NCBI GenBank assembly: GCA_019419895.1
Contig: JAHZIE010000070.1
Span: 1-11,680, forward strand
Direction of reading: 5' to 3'
DNA: 11,680 nucleotides
Source: Clostridiales bacterium
Lineage (GTDB): Bacteria > Bacillota > Clostridia > Oscillospirales > Acutalibacteraceae
Shown here piece after piece: positions 7,057 to 11,680 of this stretch (positions within the stretch are counted from its first letter, which is position 1; every line of letters starts with the position of its first letter). The notes beneath the pieces were generated by a model. The model saw only the letters and a list, made by a program, of their open reading frames with translations, had not been told where the DNA came from and did not search any database. The translations under genes were made by a program, and so were the position numbers.

Positions 7057-9489
7057 ATGACCAATCGTTTGGAAGATGATACTCTTTTTCTGCCTATGAT
7101 CCCATTGAGAGGCTTGGCGGCTTTTCCGGGCAGTCCTCTTCATTTTGAGGCGGGAAGAAAGAAAACTATGATTGCCCTGAATCAGGCGATGGAAGGTGAT
7201 CGCCGAGTCTTTTTGGTTATGCAGAAAAATGAAGAAGAAGATAATCCCGATCTTTCCGGTTTGTATGAAGTAGGAGTGGTTGCTACTGTCAATCAGCTTC
7301 TCCGGGGAGGCAAGGATGTTGTCCATGTGGTCACGGAAGGGCTTTACAGGGCCAGAATTCAAAATATTATCCAGGATTCTCCTTTTTTTGCCGTAGAGGT
7401 GAGAAAATGTGAAGAAAAGAGATCCCAAAAGACCTTAAAAAACAGTGCCCTTATCCGTACGGCGCTGGACAGCTTGGAGGAATACGTAGAAGCGTCCCCA
7501 ATGGCAATGGGGGAGGCGTTGGATAAGCTTGAATCTGTGGAGGATGTTGGCAGGGCAGCGGACAGTATTGCCGCGTTAATACGCCTTGAGCCAGAAAAGG
7601 CACAGCTTCTTTTAGAGGAAATGAATGGCGCCGCCCGGATGGAGAAGCTGCTGGTATTTATGGAAAGCGAAATTGCCCTTTTGGAATTAGAAAATAAAAT
7701 CCAGGCAAAGGTAAAGGAACAAATTGATAAAAATCAAAAGGATTACTATCTGAGAGAACAGCTTCGCGCCATTTCCCTTGAGTTGGGTGATGGAGATTCT
7801 CCCCAAGAGGAGGCCCAGGCCTATCAGGAGAGGATCAAGGCGCTACACTTGTCCAATGAAGTGGAGGACAAGCTTTTGCAGGAATGTGCCCATTTGACCA
7901 AAATGCCCTTTGGTTCCCATGAGGCGACGGTGATACGGAATTATTTGGATACTTGTCTTTCACTTCCGTGGAACACCGTCACACATGAGCGTATTCATTT
8001 GAATACGGCGAAAAAAATTCTGGACAGGGATCATTATGGCCTTGAAAAGGTAAAGGAACGGATGATCGAAATGCTGGCGGTGAGAAAGCTTGCGCCGAAT
8101 ATCAGTGGTCAGATTATCTGTTTGGTGGGACCTCCCGGTGTTGGAAAAACCTCTATTGCCCGTTCTATCGCGGCGGCTACCAACCGTAAATATGTGAGGG
8201 TTTCTCTTGGTGGTGTCAGAGATGAGGCGGATATCCGCGGACACCGGAAAACTTATATAGGCGCTATGCCAGGACGGATGATCGAGGCGCTTCGCACCGC
8301 TGGAACCAAGAATCCTCTGATCCTGCTGGATGAGGTGGATAAGCTTTCCAGTGATTTTCGCGGGGATCCATCTTCCGCGTTGCTTGAACTGCTGGATGGG
8401 GAACAAAATGTTGCTTTCCACGATCATTACATAGATTTGCCCTTTGACATGAGTCAGGTCCTTTTTATTACAACCGCCAATGATCCAAATTCGATACCGG
8501 CTCCTCTGCTGGATCGCATGGAGGTGATTCAGCTCTCCAGTTATACCCATGAGGAGAAGTTTCATATTGCAAAAAAATATCTTCTTCCCAAACAGGTGAA
8601 ACGGCATGGACTGGATAAAAAGCAGATAAAGGTGTCGGATGATGCCCTTCATGTATTGATAGATGGTTATACCAGAGAAGCAGGTGTGCGTACCTTGGAG
8701 CGCACGATTTCTTCTTTGTGCCGGAAGAGCGCAAAGCTTATTGTTTCGGGCGAAATGACGGTGGTAAAGATTACAAAAGAGAAGCTTGAAACCTTCCTGG
8801 GATCCCCAAAGGTTAAATCGGATAAGCTTGCAGGGAAGGATGAAGTGGGTGTTGCCAACGGACTGGCTTGGACCGCGGTGGGAGGAGAAATTCTGCCTGT
8901 CGAGGTCGCCGTGATGGAAGGCACTGGCAAACTTGAGCTGACGGGATCTCTGGGGGATGTTATGAAGGAATCCGCCAAAACTGCCATAAGCTGTGTCCGA
9001 TCCCATGCAAGGGAATGGAAGATAGATCCCGACTTTTATAAAAAGTATGATATTCATATCCACGTCCCTGAAGGCGCTGTACCCAAGGATGGACCATCCG
9101 CCGGTATTACCCTGACAACGGCGATTGTTTCGGCTCTGACGGGGACACCGGTACGGGGGGATGTGGCCATGACCGGGGAGGTTACTCTGAGGGGGCGAGT
9201 TCTTCCGATCGGAGGCTTGAGGGAAAAAACTATGGCGGCGTATTGCAACCATATGAAAAAAGTCTTGATACCCAAGGAAAATGAGAGCGATTTGGATGAG
9301 GTAGAAGATATTGTCCGGAAATCTGTGGAATTTCTTTCCTTTGAGAATGTGGCGGACGTTTTAGCGGCAGCCCTGCGATACCCTCCCAAACAGACCCAAA
9401 CTTCCAAAGAGGAGCCTGCGGTGAAAAAGGATTATAATGAAATTCCTCCCCCGGCCAATTATATCGCGCAGCAGGGGGAACAGGTATGA
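7057..9489 (+). CDS. lon: ATP-dependent protease La (LonA type)
   Basis: This encodes an 810-residue Lon protease, a homohexamer that unfolds and degrades damaged and specific regulatory proteins in the cytoplasm. An N-terminal substrate-binding domain (LPMIPLRGLAAFPG onwards) leads to a helical coiled segment. The AAA+ module has Walker A GPPGVGKT (358-365), the YIGAMPGR pore loop, Walker B ILLDEVD with D425/E426, and the RGDPSSALLE segment. The C-terminal peptidase domain has the Ser-Lys dyad S681 (PKDGPSAG) and K724 (GGLREKT). Length and domain order are standard for LonA, and no membrane segment of the LonB type is present. ATG 7057 has GGGGG (7046-7050) six bases upstream; ATG 7054 and an upstream TTG at 7009 are in frame but less well placed. 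Only a weak possible -10 (TATAAG, 6992-6997) is seen upstream. Its stop overlaps the start of engB. Confidence 0.96.
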   Translation: MTNRLEDDTLFLPMIPLRGLAAFPGSPLHFEAGRKKTMIALNQAMEGDRRVFLVMQKNEEEDNPDLSGLYEVGVVATVNQLLRGGKDVVHVVTEGLYRARIQNIIQDSPFFAVEVRKCEEKRSQKTLKNSALIRTALDSLEEYVEASPMAMGEALDKLESVEDVGRAADSIAALIRLEPEKAQLLLEEMNGAARMEKLLVFMESEIALLELENKIQAKVKEQIDKNQKDYYLREQLRAISLELGDGDSPQEEAQAYQERIKALHLSNEVEDKLLQECAHLTKMPFGSHEATVIRNYLDTCLSLPWNTVTHERIHLNTAKKILDRDHYGLEKVKERMIEMLAVRKLAPNISGQIICLVGPPGVGKTSIARSIAAATNRKYVRVSLGGVRDEADIRGHRKTYIGAMPGRMIEALRTAGTKNPLILLDEVDKLSSDFRGDPSSALLELLDGEQNVAFHDHYIDLPFDMSQVLFITTANDPNSIPAPLLDRMEVIQLSSYTHEEKFHIAKKYLLPKQVKRHGLDKKQIKVSDDALHVLIDGYTREAGVRTLERTISSLCRKSAKLIVSGEMTVVKITKEKLETFLGSPKVKSDKLAGKDEVGVANGLAWTAVGGEILPVEVAVMEGTGKLELTGSLGDVMKESAKTAISCVRSHAREWKIDPDFYKKYDIHIHVPEGAVPKDGPSAGITLTTAIVSALTGTPVRGDVAMTGEVTLRGRVLPIGGLREKTMAAYCNHMKKVLIPKENESDLDEVEDIVRKSVEFLSFENVADVLAAALRYPPKQTQTSKEEPAVKKDYNEIPPPANYIAQQGEQV

Positions 9490-10103
9490 AAATCGAGGCC
9501 GCTTTTTTTGAAGGAGCCGCCGGAACTTCGGCGCAGTTGATCCCATCCGATCTGCCTGAAATTGCCTTTTCAGGGCGTTCTAACGTGGGAAAATCTTCTC
9601 TTATCAATAAGCTCCTGCAGCGTAAGGCGCTGGCCAGAACCAGTTCCACGCCGGGGAAGACAGCGACCGTTAATTTCTATCATATTGGAAGCCTTCGCTT
9701 TGTTGATTTGCCGGGATACGGTTATGCCAAACGTTCCCATTCAGAGCGTTTGCGCTGGGCGGAACTGATGGAGGGGTATTTTAACAGCGAACGGAATATC
9801 CGCATGGTGATGCAGCTGATCGATTTACGGCATGCGCCAACAGAGGATGATCTTCATATGGTTTCTTACCTGCTGGAAAGAGAGATTCCTTTTTGCCTGG
9901 TATTTACAAAAAGCGATAAGCTGAATAAGGCGCAGAGAAAAGCCCAGGAAGAGACAATGGAGACTGAATTCGCCGATTTAAAGGAAAAAGGAATTCCTAT
10001 GTTTTTCTTTTCTTCTGTCACAGGAGAAAGTCTATCTTCTATTCTGGAATTGATTCAATCTCAGGAAAATGAGGAAATGGAACAAGAGCAGTTGGGCAGA
10101 TAA
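9486..10103 (+). CDS. engB: Ribosome biogenesis GTP-binding protein EngB/YsxC/YihA
   Basis: This is a 205-residue GTPase of the TRAFAC class, a small protein needed for assembly of the 50S ribosomal subunit. All GTP-binding motifs are present: G1 GRSNVGKS (30-37), the G2 region TSSTPGKT (52-59), G3 DLPGYGYA (74-81), G4 TKSD (141-144) and G5 SSVTGE (176-181). The NVGKS and PGYGYA forms are characteristic of this subfamily. Length matches the usual 195-210 residues. The ATG overlaps the lon stop codon in an ATGA arrangement, with GGGGG (9474-9478) seven bases upstream inside lon, so translation is probably coupled. Lon followed by engB is a frequent pairing in Firmicutes. The symbol ysxC is the Bacillus name for the same gene. 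Confidence 0.96.
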   Translation: MKIEAAFFEGAAGTSAQLIPSDLPEIAFSGRSNVGKSSLINKLLQRKALARTSSTPGKTATVNFYHIGSLRFVDLPGYGYAKRSHSERLRWAELMEGYFNSERNIRMVMQLIDLRHAPTEDDLHMVSYLLEREIPFCLVFTKSDKLNKAQRKAQEETMETEFADLKEKGIPMFFFSSVTGESLSSILELIQSQENEEMEQEQLGR

Positions 10104-10104
10104 A

Positions 10105-10242
10105 ATGGAGCAATGGAAAGCGGTTTTCAAAGAGAATACTGCAAACATCAACCGATTTCTGTTACAGCTTTTGCAGAGGGAAAGTGAACGCAGGAGAATG
10201 TTGATGCTTTGCTGTCTTTCTCTTGATAAGCGGATGCTATAG
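10105..10242 (+). CDS. Possible 45-residue small ORF following engB
   Basis: An ATG one base after the engB stop opens a 45-codon frame that begins MEQWKAVFKEN and ends in TAG inside the palindrome of the operon terminator. The sequence is basic, with a predicted helical, Leu/Arg-rich middle (FLLQLLQRES, then RRR) and a CC pair, and no domain I recognise. No good ribosome site precedes the ATG, so translation would depend on reinitiation from engB. The coupling geometry is the main argument for it; lack of recognisable similarity argues against. I regard it as more likely chance than real. Confidence 0.22.
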   Translation: MEQWKAVFKENTANINRFLLQLLQRESERRRMLMLCCLSLDKRML

Positions 10243-10252
10243 CATCTGTTTT
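10231..10252 (+). terminator. Probable terminator of the lon-engB transcript
   Basis: CGGATGC (10231-10237) pairs with GCATCTG (10242-10248) through seven positions, one of them G-U, around a TATA loop. Four Ts follow (10249-10252). The core is a 14-base perfect palindrome. The T-run is short, so termination may be partial, with the strong terminator at 10433-10468 as backup. Confidence 0.5.
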
Positions 10253-10364
10253 GTGGCTTGTGGGGCAAATCAAAAGGATGAAACTAAAGCTTTCTTAGGA
10301 TAAATATATTTTCCGGACTTTTTCATGGGAACGAAGATTTGTGGATAGCCATAAGAGAAACGAT

Positions 10365-10395
10365 GCTTTGAAAATCGGAGAAGAGATTTCAAAGC
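10365..10395. other. Stable hairpin with a purine-rich loop
   Basis: GCTTTGAAAATC (10365-10376) and GATTTCAAAGC (10385-10395) form an 11-base-pair stem with a single bulged A, closing an eight-base GGAGAAGA loop. It stands 38 bases upstream of the strong terminator. On the + strand the loop presents a Shine-Dalgarno-like GGAG, which could suggest a small regulatory RNA ending at 10468, but no promoter for such an RNA is evident. Confidence 0.45.
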
Positions 10396-10432
10396 TCTCA
10401 TTCTATATAATGTCATATGTCTTGGAATAGAG

Positions 10433-10468
10433 AAAAAGCAGTCATTATTTTTTAATGACTGCTTTTTT
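10433..10468. terminator. Strong bidirectional rho-independent terminator
   Basis: A perfect 15-base-pair stem is formed by AAAAAGCAGTCATTA (10433-10447) and its complement (10453-10467), with a five-T loop. On the + strand it is followed by T-rich sequence, and on the - strand the A-run becomes a U-run. It sits between the convergent engB and ferredoxin transcripts and can end both. Confidence 0.9.
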
Positions 10469-10692
10469 CTTTGTTGTTGCCGAACAGGACAGAGAAGCGG
10501 GACCTTCAAATAAAAAGTGCATTGAACGGCAATTTTCAATATGTATCATGTCAATTGGAGCCTCGGAACCATAAAAGGTAAAATTAATCTATTATATATA
10601 TCCAGCAGCGAGACGGGGTATCCGGGATTTCCCTCTTTTTACATGACCTCATAAAAACAGGAATGTCAAAGGTTTGAGGTTGAGCGTGGGAA

Positions 10693-11169
10693 TTATCTCT
10701 TTTTTCCGGATTCTACCAAATTTTGCAACAGCTGGATGTCAGCGGAAGAATATAATCTTCCATCCCATTTGATATTGGGACCCTTTCCGCAATTTTTCAT
10801 ACAGCCAGTTATCTTGTAGGAAAAACCGCCCTTACGGCTGTCAGAACCATCCTTTACTTCATAGTACTTTTCGACAAAATGGCACAGCGCGGCGCTTTCC
10901 TTTTTTGGGCACTGGGGGCCTCCGCAAATTTCCAACCGGTGGGGCACCGTTTCCAGTCTTAAAGAAGGATAACGTTTTATCAGAGCAAGCAGAAAGGTTT
11001 CTTTTAAATCAAACCATTTTGAGATTTCCTGTATGGCGTTTTTGGGGAGAACACCACCATATCCTGTCTGTACTTCACGAAGCAATGCGACCAGATCCTG
11101 CTGGTCCTGAAGGAGATTTTTCCCCTGATAATCATCCATCACTGCCCGCAGATTCCAGTTTTTGTTCAT
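10693..11169 (-). CDS. NuoE-like thioredoxin-fold [2Fe-2S] ferredoxin
   Basis: This encodes a 158-residue protein of the NuoE / NADH:ubiquinone oxidoreductase 24 kDa subunit family. The N-terminal helical part contains the family's tyrosine-glycine-leucine-proline segment (GYGGVLPKNAIQEIS, about 36-50). The C-terminal thioredoxin-like domain carries four cysteines in the family spacing: C82-x4-C87 and C123-x3-C127, expected to hold one [2Fe-2S] cluster. The protein should act as an electron carrier or NADH-dehydrogenase/hydrogenase subunit in the cytoplasm. Its usual partners (NuoF-type flavoprotein, NuoG or hydrogenase) are absent from the window, so it is apparently monocistronic. ATG 11169 is chosen because GAAGG lies five bases upstream; GTG 11181 is an alternative in the same frame that would add four residues. 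It may serve several oxidoreductases or a distant partner. Confidence 0.85.
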   Translation of the reverse strand: MNKNWNLRAVMDDYQGKNLLQDQQDLVALLREVQTGYGGVLPKNAIQEISKWFDLKETFLLALIKRYPSLRLETVPHRLEICGGPQCPKKESAALCHFVEKYYEVKDGSDSRKGGFSYKITGCMKNCGKGPNIKWDGRLYSSADIQLLQNLVESGKKR

Positions 11170-11181
11170 ACAGACCTTCAC

Positions 11182-11492
11182 CGCCTTTATAAAAAATGAA
11201 ATACAAAATTTAATTTATTTTTCCCGGCAGATCTGGCTATTATACGGTTGAATTTTACTCGGAGATAGGGAGCGTTATAATTCGAATAGCGGCTGCCCAA
11301 TCATTGAATGATGAGCAGAAAAAATCACCGTAAAAATTAAGATTTAGGATGGAAAGAGGATTATGCCGCAACAGAAGATATCTATCAATTATCCATGGGC
11401 GGCTCCTCAAAAAGTTGGTGATAAACAAATCATTTCGAGAACGTTTACCAGCAATCGACCTTTTGCAGAAAAGGAAGAACGAATAATATTTC
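11182..11492. other. AT-rich intergenic region without a convincing gene
   Basis: This separates the ferredoxin gene from the tRNA operon, both on the - strand. Near the ferredoxin end lie a TATAAT on the - strand (11239-11244) and a CAGATCTG palindrome (11228-11235). A 13-base dyad, ATCATT-G-AATGAT, lies at 11300-11312. A + strand frame at 11349-11486 would give a 45-residue basic peptide (begins MERGLCRNRRY, ends KRKNE), but its start has no proper ribosome site. Other open frames here run into the tRNA terminator or the tRNA itself. No mobile element or attachment-site duplication of the tRNA end is visible. Confidence 0.5.
11239..11244 (-). promoter_or_regulatory. Candidate -10 box for the ferredoxin gene
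   Basis: A perfect TATAAT on the - strand lies about 70 bases before the ferredoxin ATG. No reasonable -35 box stands 16-18 bases upstream (the best is TATCTC) and there is no TG extension, so the promoter is weak or activator-dependent if real. The CAGATCTG palindrome (11228-11235) falls close to the expected transcription start. Confidence 0.3.
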
Positions 11493-11534
11493 AAAAAAAG
11501 CCATTGCGAATAATAGAATCATTCGCAATGGCTT
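11493..11534 (-). terminator. Rho-independent terminator of the tRNA operon
   Basis: On the - strand a perfect 14-base-pair stem (11521-11534 with 11498-11511, nine-base loop) is followed by a run of seven Us from the A-run at 11493-11499. It starts at the very last base of tRNA-Thr, so the operon ends here. The stem can also form on the + strand but without a T-run. Confidence 0.92.
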
Positions 11535-11609
11535 GGAGCTGCTAACGCGATTCGAACGCGTGACCTCGTCCTTACCAAGGACGTGCTCTGCCAACTGAGC
11601 CATAGCAGC
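11534..11609 (-). tRNA. tRNA-Thr (anticodon GGU)
   Basis: A 76-base cloverleaf is complete. The acceptor stem is GCTGCTA with TAGCAGC, and the D-arm carries GGCTCAGTTGGCAGAGC. The anticodon stem CGTCC/GGACG encloses the loop TTGGTAA, with GGT at positions 34-36. The T-arm has TTCGAAT between GCG-type strands. Position 73 is T and the CCA end is encoded. It reads ACU and ACC threonine codons. It lies nine bases after tRNA-Asp on the same strand and is followed directly by the operon terminator. Confidence 0.96.
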
Positions 11610-11618
11610 ATATAAAAA

Positions 11619-11680
11619 TGGCGACCCGGAACGGGATCGAACCGTCGACCTCTAGCGTGACAGGCTAGCGTTCTAACCAG
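11619..11680 (-). tRNA. tRNA-Asp (anticodon GUC), 5' end outside window
   Basis: The visible 62 bases cover the D-loop to the CCA end. The anticodon stem CTAGC/GCTAG encloses CTGTCAC, giving anticodon GTC. The T-arm GACGG/CCGTT encloses TTCGATC. The 3' acceptor strand is CCGGGTC, with discriminator G73 (usual for tRNA-Asp) and an encoded CCA. About 15 bases (5' acceptor strand and start of the D-arm) lie beyond the right edge. The operon probably extends further. Confidence 0.94.

Larger units (their letters stand above)
10243..10692. other. Intergenic region between convergent genes, without a convincing gene
   Basis: This stretch separates the + strand lon-engB operon from the - strand ferredoxin gene. 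It holds a hairpin at 10365-10395, the bidirectional terminator at 10433-10468, and AT-rich DNA with a TATAAT-like word at 10406-10411 that has no -35 partner. The longest frame, on the - strand across 10270-10539, begins upstream of and reads through the terminator, so it is not accepted. A six-base dyad (ACCTCA/TGAGGT, around 10645-10681) has no T-run. I recognise no riboswitch, 6S RNA or other known RNA family here. Confidence 0.6.

Noticed and set aside
10270..10539. 89-codon frame on the - strand in the engB-ferredoxin gap
   Set aside because: It reads straight through the strong 15-bp bidirectional terminator, has no ribosome site and shows no recognisable family.
11349..11486. 45-codon basic + strand frame
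   Set aside because: AGG directly abuts the ATG with no spacer, there is no promoter, and composition is uninformative; kept only as a note in the intergenic entry.
11255..11494. 79-codon - strand frame downstream of the tRNA terminator
   Set aside because: It would start at a TTG inside the terminator U-run, has no ribosome site and no recognisable similarity.
11363..11545. 60-codon + strand frame before the tRNA genes
   Set aside because: Its 3' part is the inverted repeat of the tRNA terminator and the 3' end of tRNA-Thr, so the frame is incidental.
11534..11680. tRNA genes as integration site of a mobile element
   Set aside because: No integrase, no repeated tRNA 3' end and no foreign-looking genes are present beside the tRNA pair.

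Overview
The window reads like the chromosome of a low-to-mid-GC Gram-positive anaerobe of the class Clostridia, perhaps an Oscillospirales-type gut bacterium. That lineage is inferred from gene content, strong AGGAGG/GGAGG ribosome sites, sigma-A-type promoters and protein resemblance; no 16S gene is present to confirm it. It is ordinary core chromosome: no transposase, integrase, phage gene, CRISPR array or large repeat was seen, and codon use looks uniform by eye.

Positions 1-3358 hold housekeeping and amino-acid genes on the + strand: the 3' end of a YraN/UPF0102 gene, an overlapping M19 zinc dipeptidase gene, then a near-consensus promoter driving threonine synthase (thrC) and a closely spaced calcineurin-like metallophosphoesterase. 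Positions 3359-10103 are a protein-quality-control block, also on +: trigger factor (tig, with its own extended -10 promoter), clpP, clpX, lon and the ribosome-assembly GTPase engB/ysxC. Trigger factor folds nascent chains, ClpXP and Lon degrade misfolded or tagged proteins, and EngB helps build the large ribosomal subunit. No CtsR-type or CIRCE operator was seen, and clpX and lon are separated by a structured, terminator-like region.

From 10104 the window changes character. A 589-base stretch without a convincing gene holds an operon-end hairpin, a second hairpin and a strong bidirectional terminator. Beyond it, on the - strand, lies a lone NuoE-like thioredoxin-fold [2Fe-2S] ferredoxin gene, then a gene-poor gap, then a - strand tRNA operon (tRNA-Asp cut by the window edge, then tRNA-Thr) closed by a strong terminator.

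The most notable observation is in clpX. The protein is otherwise full length and keeps its zinc finger, Walker motifs, RKH loop, ClpP-binding loop and sensor 2, but four residues, including the aromatic tyrosine of the substrate-gripping pore-1 loop (the GYVG loop), are missing exactly in frame. Either this ClpX is a genuine variant with altered unfolding activity or a 12-base deletion has arisen in this strain or assembly. No entirely new multi-gene system was found.
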